Part shown: one piece after another, positions 8,391-21,979 of the stretch | Layout: the number at the start of each line of letters is the position of its first letter | Numbering within the stretch: the stretch's first letter is position 1 | From: Mycobacterium barrassiae | GTDB taxonomy: Bacteria > Actinomycetota > Actinomycetes > Mycobacteriales > Mycobacteriaceae | Length of the DNA stretch: 64,000 nucleotides | Direction: 5' to 3' | NCBI RefSeq assembly: GCF_025822765.1 | Contig: NZ_JACKUK010000016.1 | Coordinates: forward strand, 562,486-626,485 | Program-made: the position numbers and the translations under genes | Notes under the pieces: model-generated | What the model was told of the DNA's origin: nothing | What the model saw: only the letters and a program-made list of their open reading frames with translations | Database searches by the model: none

Positions 8391-8512
8391 GGGCCAAATT
8401 TAGTCCACCGCGACCGCCGAGGCTACGTATTCCCGCAGCCCGAAGGGTCCCGAACGCGTGATTTCGGGGTTGTAGTTGCCTGCCACGACGGATTCCGTGC
8501 ACAATCTTGGGC

Positions 8513-9022
8513 ATGGCTAACCCGGGTCTCGGACCCGTATCGTTCCGCGTCAACCAATCCCGGCCTGGCGCGGCGTTCCAGCTTGACGACTTGTCGAAGC
8601 AGATCATCGAGAAGTTGCAGCAGGACGGCCGCCGCTCGTATGCCGGCATCGGCAAGGCGGTCGGACTCTCCGAAGCCGCGGTGCGTCAGCGGGTCCAACG
8701 GATGGTCGATGCGGGCGTCATGCAGATCGTGGCGGTCACCGATCCGATGCAGTTGGGATTCGCCCGCCAGGCGATGATCGGCATCAAATGCACCGGGGAC
8801 ACCACCCGCGTCGCCGAGAAACTGGCCGCCATCGAATCCGTCGACTACGTCGTGCTGACCGCGGGCTCGTTCGACGCCATCTGCGAAGTCGTCTGCGCGG
8901 ATGACGACGACCTACTCGACCTCCTCAACACCCAGATCAGAGCACTGCCGGGAGTGATATCCACCGAGACACTTGTTTACCTGAAACTCGTTAAACAGCA
9001 ATACAATTGGGGTACAAGATGA
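8513..9022 (+). CDS. Lrp/AsnC-family transcriptional regulator
   Basis: A 169-residue regulator. N-terminal winged helix-turn-helix (LDDLSKQIIEKLQQDGRRSY, then GLSEAAVRQRVQRMVDAG) and C-terminal RAM/ligand-binding domain (MIGIKCTG, ESVDYVVLTAGSFDAICEVVC). I start at the ATG at 8513; a TTG 6 nt earlier is in frame but less likely. Its stop overlaps the ATG of the aminotransferase as ATGA, so the two are co-translated. It is divergent from the aldehyde dehydrogenase gene. It probably senses an amino acid or amine and controls both flanking catabolic genes, as Lrp-type regulators commonly do with adjacent genes. Confidence 0.88.
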   Translation: MANPGLGPVSFRVNQSRPGAAFQLDDLSKQIIEKLQQDGRRSYAGIGKAVGLSEAAVRQRVQRMVDAGVMQIVAVTDPMQLGFARQAMIGIKCTGDTTRVAEKLAAIESVDYVVLTAGSFDAICEVVCADDDDLLDLLNTQIRALPGVISTETLVYLKLVKQQYNWGTR

Positions 9023-10404
9023 CCGCTACCGATATCACCACCGATTTGTCTACCGATCTCGGCGCCAAGGCCAACCGTCACCTGTGGGGGCACTTCGCCC
9101 GCCACGGCGCAGGCATCACGCCGCCGATCATCACCCGCGGCGAAGGCGTCACCATCTGGGACGACAAGGGCAAGAGCTACATCGACGGCCTGTCCGGGCT
9201 GTTCGTCGTCCAGGTCGGCCACGGCCGCAAGGAACTCGCCGAGGCCGCCGCGAAGCAGGCCGAGACGCTGTCCTTCTTCCCGCTGTGGTCCTATGCCACG
9301 CCTCCTGCGATCGAGCTGGCCGAGCGGATCGCGGGTTACGCACCCGGTGATCTCAACCGCGTGTTCTTCACCACCGGCGGCGGTGAGGCCGTCGAGTCGG
9401 CGTGGAAACTGGCCAAGAACTACTTCAAGCTGACCGGCAAACCCAGTAAGTACAAAGTGGTTTCGCGGTCGATCGCCTACCACGGCACGCCGCAGGGTGC
9501 GCTGGCGATCACCGGCCTGCCCGTGTTCAAGCAGCCGTTCGAGCCGCTGACCCCCGGCGGTTTCCGGGTGCCGAACACCAACTTCTACCGCGCACCTGCG
9601 CCGTACGACACCGACATCAAGGCGTGGGGCGAGTACTGCGCGGACCGCATCGCCGAGGCGATCGAGTTCGAGGGCCCCGACACCGTCGCGGCCGTCTTCC
9701 TCGAGCCGGTGCAGAACGCGGGCGGCTGTTTCCCGCCACCGCCGGGGTACTTCGAACGCGTCCGCGAGATCTGCGACGAGTACGACGTGCTGCTGGTGTC
9801 CGACGAGGTGATCTGCGCGTACGGCCGTATCGGCTCGATGTTCGCCTGTGACGACTTCGGCTACGTGCCCGACATCATCACGTGCGCAAAGGGTTTGACG
9901 TCGGGCTACTCGCCGATAGGTGCGATGATCGCCTCCGATCGCCTGTTCGAACCGTTCAACGACGGCAAGACGACGTTCGGCCACGGCTACACGTTCGGCG
10001 GCCATCCGGTGTCGTCGGCGGTGGCGCTGGCCAACCTCGACATCTTCGAGCGGGAAGGTCTCAACGACCACGTCAAGCAGATGGCTCCGGCGTTCCGCGC
10101 GACGCTCGAGAAGCTCTACGATCTGCCGATCGTCGGCGACGTCCGCGGCGAAGGGTTCTTCTACGGCATCGAGCTCGTCAAGGACAAGACCACCAAGGAG
10201 ACCTTCAACGACGAGGAGAGCGAGCGGCTGCTGCGCGGCTTCTTGACCCCCGCGCTGTTCGAGGCCGGTCTGTACTGCCGCGCCGACGACCGTGGCGACC
10301 CGGTCGTGCAGTTGGCGCCGCCGTTGATCAGCGGACAGAAGGAATTCGACGCCATTTACGACATCCTGCGCGGCGTCCTCGAGGAAGCGAGCCGGCTGCT
10401 TTAG
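9019..10404 (+). CDS. Class III PLP-dependent aminotransferase (putrescine/omega-amino-acid type)
   Basis: A 461-residue fold-type I aminotransferase. Class III signatures: FFTTGGGEAVESAWKLA (PLP phosphate cup), AYHGTPQGAL, FLEPVQNAGG, VSDEVICAYGRIG and the PLP lysine in CAKGLTSGYSPIG. The family moves amino groups from diamines, GABA, beta-alanine or taurine to pyruvate or 2-oxoglutarate. Paired with the aldehyde dehydrogenase it would convert a diamine to the aminoaldehyde and then to an amino acid such as GABA. The ATG at 9019 overlaps the regulator's stop (ATGA). Donor and acceptor are not deducible from sequence alone. Confidence 0.88.
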   Translation: MTATDITTDLSTDLGAKANRHLWGHFARHGAGITPPIITRGEGVTIWDDKGKSYIDGLSGLFVVQVGHGRKELAEAAAKQAETLSFFPLWSYATPPAIELAERIAGYAPGDLNRVFFTTGGGEAVESAWKLAKNYFKLTGKPSKYKVVSRSIAYHGTPQGALAITGLPVFKQPFEPLTPGGFRVPNTNFYRAPAPYDTDIKAWGEYCADRIAEAIEFEGPDTVAAVFLEPVQNAGGCFPPPPGYFERVREICDEYDVLLVSDEVICAYGRIGSMFACDDFGYVPDIITCAKGLTSGYSPIGAMIASDRLFEPFNDGKTTFGHGYTFGGHPVSSAVALANLDIFEREGLNDHVKQMAPAFRATLEKLYDLPIVGDVRGEGFFYGIELVKDKTTKETFNDEESERLLRGFLTPALFEAGLYCRADDRGDPVVQLAPPLISGQKEFDAIYDILRGVLEEASRLL

Positions 10405-10415
10405 GCGGTCGAGCG

Positions 10416-11432
10416 GTGACTTCCAAACAGCGCAAGCCGCCGATCGACCCTGTTCGCTGGAACCCGCCTCCGGTCGATCCGTTGCCGGAGTTTCCGGCTG
10501 CGGAACTGACGTTGGTTCCGGTTCCCGGCGATGCGCCCGAGGATGTGGTCGTCGACAGTGACGGCCACATCTGGGCGGGCCTGATCGACGGCAAGATCGT
10601 GCGCATTGCCCCGGACGGCGGCGATGTGGTGGTGGTCGCGCAGATCGCCGGTCGACCGCTAGGCATGCACGTCGCCCGCGACGGCCGCATCTTGGTGTGC
10701 AGCAGTCCGGGCGGCCTGCTGGCGCTCGATCCGGCGACCGGTGCCGTGGAGACGTTGGTCGCAGAGGTCGATGGCCGGGCGTTGCAGTTCTGCTCGAATG
10801 TCACCGAATTGGCCGACGGCACAATCTATTTCACTGAGTCAACCAGCGCGTTCACCTACCAGCATTTCCTCGGGCCCATCTTCGAGGCACGCAACCGCGG
10901 CAGCGTGTTCCGCCGGGATCCCGACGGAACCGTGCTGACCGTCGTCGCCGGGCTCTACTTCGCCAACGGCATCACGCCAACGGCGGACGGGTCGGCGCTG
11001 GTGTTCGCCGAAACTCAGGCGCGTCGCCTGTCGAAGTATTGGCTCACTGGCGACAAGGCGGGCACGGTGACGGCGCTGGCGGTCAATCTGCCGGGCAGCC
11101 CGGACAACCTGTCGACGGGCGCCGACGGCCGCATCTGGTGCGCGATGGTGACGGCCACCAATCCCGTCGCGGAGTTGCTGCCGAGGACTCCGCCAGCGCT
11201 GCGCAAGCTGTTGTGGCGACTGCCTGATCGGCTGCAGCCGAAGATCAAGCCGGTGGTGTGGGCGGTGGCGTTCGACCCGGACACCGGAAACCCCGTCGCC
11301 GGCGTGCGCACCGACCATCCCCACTTTGGCTTGGTGACGGGACTGGTCGAAGCCGGCGGCAAGCTGTGGCTGGGCTCAATCGGCGCCGCGGCCGTGGCAT
11401 ACGTCGACCTGGCGGCGACAGCGCTGCGCTGA
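10416..11432 (+). CDS. SMP-30/gluconolactonase-like (strictosidine-synthase-type) beta-propeller protein
   Basis: A 338-residue protein beginning with GTG 11 nt after the aminotransferase stop, so probably the distal gene of that operon. Repeated blades are recognisable (DAPEDVVVDSDGHIWAGLIDGK, PDGTVLTVVAGLYFANGITP, GSPDNLSTGADGRIWCAMV), typical of the six-bladed SMP-30/strictosidine-synthase fold with a central metal or lactone site. No signal peptide is apparent. Members include lactonases and arylesterases. A role in hydrolysing a lactam or lactone formed in the amine pathway is possible but speculative. Confidence 0.78.
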   Translation: MTSKQRKPPIDPVRWNPPPVDPLPEFPAAELTLVPVPGDAPEDVVVDSDGHIWAGLIDGKIVRIAPDGGDVVVVAQIAGRPLGMHVARDGRILVCSSPGGLLALDPATGAVETLVAEVDGRALQFCSNVTELADGTIYFTESTSAFTYQHFLGPIFEARNRGSVFRRDPDGTVLTVVAGLYFANGITPTADGSALVFAETQARRLSKYWLTGDKAGTVTALAVNLPGSPDNLSTGADGRIWCAMVTATNPVAELLPRTPPALRKLLWRLPDRLQPKIKPVVWAVAFDPDTGNPVAGVRTDHPHFGLVTGLVEAGGKLWLGSIGAAAVAYVDLAATALR

Positions 11433-11441
11433 ATCATCGCT

Positions 11442-11490
11442 ATCCACGAAATGCAGGCGTCTACTCGCACTTCTTCTGCATCTCGTGGAT
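11442..11490. repeat. Inverted repeat with 15-nt arms downstream of the SMP-30 gene
   Basis: Arms 11442-11456 (ATCCACGAAATGCAG) and 11476-11490 (CTGCATCTCGTGGAT) pair with one mismatch across a 19-nt loop. A further ATGCAG at 11495-11500 could compete for the CTGCAT of the right arm, giving two alternative hairpins. No T-run follows, so it is not a canonical intrinsic terminator. It starts 10 nt after the SMP-30 stop and lies about 110-155 nt upstream of dacB1. Confidence 0.75.
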
Positions 11491-11516
11491 ACCGATGCAG
11501 CCCCCTGCCCGCTTTA

Positions 11517-11552
11517 GTCACATTTGAAACATCAATCACATCTGTCACAGCG
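11517..11552 (+). promoter_or_regulatory. Array of four 9-bp direct repeats, MtrA-box-like, upstream of dacB1
   Basis: Four consecutive 9-mers are GTCACATTT, GAAACATCA, ATCACATCT and GTCACAGCG, ending 45 nt before the dacB1 start. The last equals, and the others resemble, the GTCACAGCG-type direct repeats that I recall as the binding motif of the essential response regulator MtrA (described at oriC and the antigen 85B promoter). MtrA controls several peptidoglycan-acting genes, which fits a D,D-carboxypeptidase target. The repeats are seen directly; the regulator is inferred. Confidence 0.5.
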
Positions 11553-11597
11553 CGCCTCCCGAGAAACCCGCTCGTGAAGCCCTAATCTGCGCTCACC

Positions 11598-12818
11598 ATG
11601 GGGATTGTTCGAACCTCGTCTCGCGCTGCGGCTCTGATGGCGGCACTGTTCCTTTTCGTGTCCCCCGCGATGGCGTCCGCGCAGCCCGACGCCGCGCCGG
11701 ACACCAACGCGTGCCCGTACAAGGAGACGACGCCGCCGGCCGTCGATGCGTCCGAGGTTCCCAAGCCGGGCGAGAGTCCGCCCGCTCCGCTACCTGTCCC
11801 GGCCAAGCCGATGGGCGGTGATGCGCTCGCGGGCTGCGGCGTCATCACCGCGCCCGGCACCCCGCCGGTGCCCAACGACATCTCCGCCGAGGCGTGGTTG
11901 GTCGCCGACCTGGACACCGGCGAGGTCATCGCCGCCAAGGATCCGCACGGCAGACATCGCCCCGCCAGCATCATCAAGGTCCTCGTCGCGATGCAGGCCA
12001 TCAAGGACCTGCCGATCCACAAGGTCGTGCCCGGCACCGCCGACGATGCCGCACAGGAGGGCACCAAGGTCGGCGTCGGCGAGAACGGCCACTACTCCAT
12101 CAACGACCTGCTTCACGGGCTGCTGATGTACTCGGGCAACGACGCGGCGTACGCACTCGCGAGACAGCTCGGCGGGTGGGACGCCACCCTGGTCAAGCTC
12201 AACGACCTCGCGAGGAAGCTCGGCGGCCACGACACGCGGGTGGCGACGCCGTCCGGACTCGACGGCCCCGGCATGAGCACGTCGGCGTACGACATGGCGC
12301 TCTTCTACCGATACGCCTGGCAGAACCCGATTTTCGCCGACATCGTCAGTACCCGTAGCTTCGACTTCCCCGGCCGCGGCGACGCCGGCTATCCGATCGA
12401 GAACGACAACAAACTGCTCCTCAACTACCCGGGGGCCCTCGGCGGCAAGACCGGCTACACCGACGACGCGGGCCAGACGTTCGTCGGGGCGGCCGAACGC
12501 GACGGCCGCCGCCTGGTGGCGGTGCTGCTGCACGGCACCCGCCAGCCGATCGCGCCCTGGGAGCAGGGGGCGCATCTGTTGGACTACGGCTTCGCGACGC
12601 CGCCGGGCACCCAGATCGGCACACTGGTCGAACCCGACCCATCCCTCGTCGCGCCGAAGCCGGAGACCGCCGCAGGCGCCCCCGGCATCAACGCCGCACC
12701 GATGCTGTCCGACATCGATGCCACCCCCGTGCGCGTCGGGGTCGGCATCGTCGGTTCGATCATCGTGTTCGGGCTCATCATGGCTGCTCGCTCGGTGAAC
12801 CGCCGACCCCAGCACTAG
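11598..12818 (+). CDS. dacB1: D-alanyl-D-alanine carboxypeptidase (class C-type low-molecular-weight PBP)
   Basis: A 406-residue exported penicillin-binding protein that trims the terminal D-Ala of peptidoglycan pentapeptides. It has an N-terminal signal ([19 protein letters not shown]) and a proline-rich linker to about residue 90. The catalytic domain carries the S-x-x-K tetrad (S124, K127 in RPASIIKVL), SGN at 179-181 and KTG at 284-286. A C-terminal membrane helix ([18 protein letters not shown]) is followed by a short basic tail, as in periplasm-facing DacB proteins. Orthologous in position to Rv3330. ATG start at 11598. It converges on yhjD with a 4-nt stop overlap. Confidence 0.93.
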   Translation: MGIVRTSSRAAALMAALFLFVSPAMASAQPDAAPDTNACPYKETTPPAVDASEVPKPGESPPAPLPVPAKPMGGDALAGCGVITAPGTPPVPNDISAEAWLVADLDTGEVIAAKDPHGRHRPASIIKVLVAMQAIKDLPIHKVVPGTADDAAQEGTKVGVGENGHYSINDLLHGLLMYSGNDAAYALARQLGGWDATLVKLNDLARKLGGHDTRVATPSGLDGPGMSTSAYDMALFYRYAWQNPIFADIVSTRSFDFPGRGDAGYPIENDNKLLLNYPGALGGKTGYTDDAGQTFVGAAERDGRRLVAVLLHGTRQPIAPWEQGAHLLDYGFATPPGTQIGTLVEPDPSLVAPKPETAAGAPGINAAPMLSDIDATPVRVGVGIVGSIIVFGLIMAARSVNRRPQH

Positions 12819-13858
12819 TGCTTACGTAGCCGCGAAAGGCTCAGCGCACCAAGGGCTCCCACCGCCATGGCGGCGAGCGCAGCACCGACACCCAAACCCT
12901 CGCGGAACTGGACGCGTGGAGCGATCTGCGCAGGACCGGGCGGGTCGACGGGCGCGGCCTCCAGGTTGTCCTTCGACGTCGCGGCCCATGCGGTGGCGAA
13001 CAGGATGAGCCGCGCGGTGATGTAGGCGAACACCATCAGACCAAGCACCGGGCCGAACGTCGCTCCGGCGGGACCGGTGACCACCGACCGCAGGTAGATA
13101 GACGCCACCTGTTTGAAGATCTCGAAGGCCACCGCGGCCATCAGCCCTGCCCGCAGCGCGCTGCGGAAACTGACCGACTCCCGGGGCAACCGCGCGATGA
13201 TCCAGGTGAACAGCAGCCAGGTGATGAGCACGGACACCACGAACGACACCACCCGCAGCGCGATACCCACGCCCGGAACACCCTGCAGTCCAACCCATTC
13301 CAGCACCTGCTCCATCGGCTTCGCACCGCTGAGCACCGTGAGCCCGATGGTGAAGACCAGCGCGACGAACAGGCCGACCATGGCCGTCAGATCCGACAGT
13401 TTGGTGAGGACGAACCCTTTCGTATCCCGCCGGGCCAACCCCCACATCTGACTCAGCGCCTCGCGCAGGTTGGCCATCCAGCCGAGGCCGGCCCAGGCGG
13501 CGGTGGCGAGGCCGATGATGCCGACCGAGGTGCGCGAGCTGATCGCAGAGTCCATCAGCTCGACGAGTTGGTTTCCGATCTCGCCGGTCACCGACGTCTT
13601 GATCCGGTCCTGGATATCGGCGAGCAGCTCGGGCTGACTCACGAGGATGAAGCCGCCGATCGCGAAGCCGACCATCAGCATCGGGAACAGCGCGAAGATC
13701 GTGAAGTACGTGATGCCCGCGGCGTAGAAGTCGCCCTTGCTGTCCTGATACCGCTCCTGGGCGCGCATCACGTGGTCGAACCAGTGATATTTCGCGCGAT
13801 AGCGATCGAGAATCCCGGGTTTGGTCTCCGAGGTGTCCGGCTCGACCGGAGCTGCCAT
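12815..13858 (-). CDS. yhjD: YihY/YhjD-family inner membrane protein (UPF0761)
   Basis: A 347-residue membrane protein with about six transmembrane segments. The family core is visible: [23 protein letters not shown] near residue 45 and [30 protein letters not shown] near 115-145. It matches the position of Rv3335c, beside trpS. The family was once called ribonuclease BN by mistake; a transport role (LPS-related in enterobacteria) has been suggested, but the mycobacterial function is unknown. The start lies 9 nt after the trpS stop on the same strand, so the two are probably co-transcribed, with trpS first. Confidence 0.85.
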   Translation of the reverse strand: MAAPVEPDTSETKPGILDRYRAKYHWFDHVMRAQERYQDSKGDFYAAGITYFTIFALFPMLMVGFAIGGFILVSQPELLADIQDRIKTSVTGEIGNQLVELMDSAISSRTSVGIIGLATAAWAGLGWMANLREALSQMWGLARRDTKGFVLTKLSDLTAMVGLFVALVFTIGLTVLSGAKPMEQVLEWVGLQGVPGVGIALRVVSFVVSVLITWLLFTWIIARLPRESVSFRSALRAGLMAAVAFEIFKQVASIYLRSVVTGPAGATFGPVLGLMVFAYITARLILFATAWAATSKDNLEAAPVDPPGPAQIAPRVQFREGLGVGAALAAMAVGALGALSLSRLRKH

Positions 13859-13867
13859 TCACGCCCC

Positions 13868-14884
<1,017 letters not shown>

Positions 14885-14900
14885 TCAATCTTGACACGCG

Positions 14901-16265
14901 TCATCCAATGGATTTTTCGGCGCTCTGGTCCCGTGACTGCTCCAGCGCCCTGCGGGCAAACACCCACCGTTCGGTGATCGCCAGCTGGGCGCGGCCTCTG
15001 CCCAGGAAGGTGATGAACCAGGAGTACACGGCGACGATACGGTTTCGGCTGCCCACGAGGTAGTACAGGTGCAGCCCCAGCCACGCGAGCCAGGCCAGGA
15101 AGCCGCCGAACTCGATCTTCCCGATCTGGCACACCGCACTGAACCGCGAGACGGTGGCCATGCTGCCTTTGTTCAAGTACTTGAACGGCTTCCGGTCCGC
15201 CGGTTGCGAGCCCTTGAGTTCCGCCTTGATCTGCTTGGTGGCGTACACCGCACCCTGGATCGCCCCCTGGGCCATCCCCGGCACGCCGGGCACGCTCATC
15301 AGGTCGCCGATGACGAAGACGTGAGGGTGGCCCTTGACGGTGAGGTCGGGCTCGACGACCACCCGGCCGGCCCTGTCCACCTCGGTGCCGTCGGACTGGT
15401 CGGCGATCAGCTTGCCGAGCGAGCTGGCCTGCACGCCGGCGGACCACACCTTGACCGCGCATTCGATTCTGTTTTCTTCGCCGTCTGCACCACCTTCTTT
15501 GACCGTCAGGCCCATGTAGTCGACGTCGGTGACCATCGTGTTCAGCTTGACCTCGACGCCCATCTTCTCCAGCCGGCGCTGCGCCTTGAGCCCGAGCTTC
15601 GGCCCCATCGGCGGCAGGACCGCAGAGGCGGCCTCGATGAGGATCACCCGGGCGTGGGTCGGGTCGATGCTGCGGAACGCCCCCTTCAGGGTCCGGTCCG
15701 CGAGCTCGGCGATCTGACCGACGACTTCGACGCCGGTCGGTCCCGCACCCACGACGACGAACGTCAACCGGCGCTTGCGCTCCTCGTCCGACATCGTCAC
15801 CTCGGCAGCCTCGAAGGCGCCGAGGATCCGGCCCCGCAGCTCGAGGGCATCGTCGACGGTCTTCATGCCGGGCGCGAAGGCCTCGAAGTGGTCGTTGCCG
15901 AAATAGGACTGCTGCGCACCCGCTGCCACGATCAGGCTGTCGTACGGCGTGACCCGCTCCCAGTCGAGCAGCTTGGAGGTGACGGTCTTGTTCGCCAGGT
16001 CGATTCCCACCACGTCACCGAGCAGCACTTGGGCATTGCGCTGCTTACGCAAGATGATTCGCGTTGCCGGAGCGATCTCGCCGACCGAGAGGATGCCCGT
16101 GGCGACCTGGTAGAGCAGCGGCTGGAACAGATGGTGGGTCGTCTTCGCGATCAGTGTGACGTCGACGTCGGCGCGCTTGAGATTCTTGGCCGCGAAGAGC
16201 CCGCCGAAACCGGACCCGATGATGACGACGCGATGACGCCGCCCAGCGTTGTTCTCGACGGTCAT
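14901..16265 (-). CDS. ndh: Type II NADH dehydrogenase (NDH-2)
   Basis: A 454-residue membrane-associated flavoprotein that oxidises NADH and reduces menaquinone without proton pumping. It has two Rossmann motifs: VVIIGSGFGGLFAAKNL (FAD) near residue 15 and FVVVGAGPTGVEVVGQIAEL (NADH) near 170-190. The AQGAIQGAVYATKQI quinone-site region and a hydrophobic C-terminal stretch (FLAWLAWLGLHLYYLVG) used for membrane attachment are also present. In M. tuberculosis the ndh genes are elsewhere, so its place between trpS and exonuclease III differs from H37Rv. Whether it is the sole NDH-2 cannot be told from this window. Confidence 0.93.
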   Translation of the reverse strand: MTVENNAGRRHRVVIIGSGFGGLFAAKNLKRADVDVTLIAKTTHHLFQPLLYQVATGILSVGEIAPATRIILRKQRNAQVLLGDVVGIDLANKTVTSKLLDWERVTPYDSLIVAAGAQQSYFGNDHFEAFAPGMKTVDDALELRGRILGAFEAAEVTMSDEERKRRLTFVVVGAGPTGVEVVGQIAELADRTLKGAFRSIDPTHARVILIEAASAVLPPMGPKLGLKAQRRLEKMGVEVKLNTMVTDVDYMGLTVKEGGADGEENRIECAVKVWSAGVQASSLGKLIADQSDGTEVDRAGRVVVEPDLTVKGHPHVFVIGDLMSVPGVPGMAQGAIQGAVYATKQIKAELKGSQPADRKPFKYLNKGSMATVSRFSAVCQIGKIEFGGFLAWLAWLGLHLYYLVGSRNRIVAVYSWFITFLGRGRAQLAITERWVFARRALEQSRDQSAEKSIG

Positions 16266-16274
16266 TTACGGACC

Positions 16275-17084
16275 TTAGCCCGAAAATTCGACCGTCACCG
16301 GGGCGTGGTCAGACCAGCGCAGCGCATAGGCCGCTGCCCGCTCGACCCGAGCCGACACCGCCCGCGCCGCCAACCCCGGCGTCGCCAGGTGGTAGTCGAT
16401 GCGCCAGCCGGCGTCGTTGTCGAATGCCCGACCGCGCCAAGACCACCAGCTGTACGGCCCTGCGACGTCGGGGTGCAGCACGCGGACCACGTCGACCCAG
16501 CCGGACGCCAACAGATCCGACAGCCAGGCCCGCTCGCTGGGCAGGAACCCCGACTTCTTGACGTTGCCCTTCCAGTTCTTGATGTCGGCCTCGGTGTGCG
16601 CAATGTTCCAGTCGCCGCACAGGACCGCGTCGCGGCCCGCTGTGTGCAGCGCCGCCATCCGCGCCCCGAGGGTGGCCATGAACCGTTCCTTCTCCAGCTG
16701 GCGCGGGGTGTCCGCCTCGCCGGTCTGGATGTACAGGCTGGCGACGGTCACACCCGCGGTGTCGGCCTCCAGATACCGTCCGTGCGAACCGAATTCGCCG
16801 GATTCCATCAGTCGGGTCGCTTCGATCGGATGGCGCGAGAGGACCGCGACACCGCTGCGTCCCTTGATGTGTGGTTCCGCCGACGCCAGGTGCCAACCGT
16901 CGGCCAGGGCCGGCGCCAGCGCGGTGGCGAGCTGCTCGTCGTCGGCCCGCGTCTCCTGCAGGCACACCACGTCGGCGGTGGTGGCGGCGAGCCACGGCAG
17001 CAATCCGAGGTTCTCCGCCGAGCGTTGTTTGATCGCCGCGCGGATGCCGTTGACGTTGATGGTCGAGACGATCAGCGAAGACAC
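16275..17084 (-). CDS. xthA: Exodeoxyribonuclease III / AP endonuclease
   Basis: A 269-residue Exo III-family base-excision-repair enzyme. Catalytic blocks are visible: LQETRADDEQ (metal-binding Glu), DWNIAHTEADIKNWKGN, an aspartate-containing RIDYHLA and SDHAPVTVEF with the catalytic Asp-His pair. It cuts 5' to abasic sites and degrades DNA 3'-5'. GTG start at 17084. It lies 9 nt upstream of ndh on the same strand. The M. tuberculosis orthologue (Rv0427c) lies in another locus, so synteny is broken here. Confidence 0.92.
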   Translation of the reverse strand: MSSLIVSTINVNGIRAAIKQRSAENLGLLPWLAATTADVVCLQETRADDEQLATALAPALADGWHLASAEPHIKGRSGVAVLSRHPIEATRLMESGEFGSHGRYLEADTAGVTVASLYIQTGEADTPRQLEKERFMATLGARMAALHTAGRDAVLCGDWNIAHTEADIKNWKGNVKKSGFLPSERAWLSDLLASGWVDVVRVLHPDVAGPYSWWSWRGRAFDNDAGWRIDYHLATPGLAARAVSARVERAAAYALRWSDHAPVTVEFSG

Positions 17085-17158
17085 GGGGTCAGACCCTATC
17101 GAGCCACTTCACGGGTAGGCGCTTGCGGTACCGGCGGTATCACCTTAGTGTCGGGCAG

Positions 17159-17988
17159 ATGATCGAGCGCGCACCGATACACCTGGGGTCAGGCGAGCCG
17201 ATGCTTTTGCTGCATCCGTTCATGATGTCCCAGAACGTCTGGAAAGGCGTCGCCCCACTGGTTGCTGACACGGGTCGCTACGAGGTGCTTGCACCCACCA
17301 TGCCCGGCCACAACGGCGGCATCAAAGGCAGGTTCTTCCTGGACACCCCAGAGCTGGCCGACGACATGGAACGCCGGATGGACGCGCTGGGCTGGGACAC
17401 CGCCCACATCGTGGGCAACTCCCTGGGCGGCTGGGTGGCGTTCGAACTGGCGCGCCGGGGCCGGGCCCGCACGCTGACGGGTATCGCCCCGGCCGGCGGC
17501 TGGACCCGCTACACCCCGGTCAAGTTCGAGATCGTGTTCAAGTTCGTCGCGGGCCTGCCCGTCTACCTGGGCGCCAAAGTGCTCGGCCGGCGTGCATTGA
17601 AGCTGCCCTACGTCCGGCAGCTCGGCTTCGTGCCGATCAGCGCGACCGCGGACCGCCTCAGCGACGAGCAGTGGTTCGACATCATCGACGACGTCACCCA
17701 CTGCCCGGCCTACTACCAGCTACTGGTCAAGTCGCTGTTGATGCCCGGCCTGATGGAACTGGCCGAGGCCAAGACACCCACGCATCTGGTGATCTGTGAG
17801 AAGGACCGGGTGTTGCCGCATCCGCGGTTCACCCGGCACTTCATGACACACCTGCCGGAGTCCACCGAGGTGACGCATCTCGACGACGTCGGGCACATCC
17901 CGATGTTCGAGGCGCCACGCAGGATCGCCGATCTGATCGTCGAGTTCACCGACCGCTACGCGACGCCTCCCCCGAGCGAAGCCATCGG

Positions 17989-17992
<4 letters not shown>
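17159..17992 (+). CDS. Alpha/beta-hydrolase-fold protein
   Basis: A 277-residue alpha/beta hydrolase. The catalytic triad is readable: nucleophile Ser in IVGNSLGGWVA, Asp in ICEKDRVLPHPR and His in LDDVGHIPMFE. The substrate is unknown (esterase, lipase or C-C hydrolase are all possible). I chose the ATG at 17159; an in-frame TTG at 17123 would add 12 residues that look untranslated. In H37Rv this position holds Rv3338/Rv3337, which I recall as two fragments of one hydrolase; here the gene is intact. It converges with the isocitrate dehydrogenase gene, sharing 4 nt (CTAG) of stop codons. Confidence 0.82.
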
Positions 17993-20226
<2,234 letters not shown>

Positions 20227-20432
20227 ATGTCGTCTCCCGGCGTAATGGATCTAAAGTCGGCTATCAGTATCGCGTCGCCTATGACGCTACGCCCGGGGTG
20301 GGGTTCAAATCAGGGCTCCCACCGCCGCATCCGGGCCTCGCTGCGACCACAAGTTAGGTACATCCACCCCATGTCCGGCGTGCCCCGATCGGGCGACCAT
20401 TCCAGGTGACCGGCGAGGGGTAAAACACCCGG

Positions 20433-20462
20433 TGGCAGCCTGCCAGCCGCGTGCGCTAAGCT
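20433..20462 (+). promoter_or_regulatory. Candidate promoter of the metC-metX operon
   Basis: TAAGCT at 20457-20462 is a fair -10 and would place the transcript start at about 20469-20470, exactly the 5' base of the riboswitch aptamer. TGGCAG at 20433-20438 is a weak -35 with an 18-nt spacer. From 20227 to about 20430, upstream of icd2, I see no gene, repeat or other clear signal. Confidence 0.45.
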
Positions 20463-20469
20463 TCGTCTC

Positions 20470-21978
<1,509 letters not shown>

Positions 21979-21979
<1 letters not shown>

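Noticed and set aside
15069-17162. A 697-codon open frame on the plus strand opposite ndh and xthA
   Set aside because: Composition (His, Arg, Asp, Gly rich, no motifs) is that of the antisense frame of high-GC genes. The minus-strand genes have complete catalytic motifs.
20302-20311. GGTTCAAATC, resembling a tRNA T-loop
   Set aside because: No acceptor, D or anticodon stems could be paired around it.
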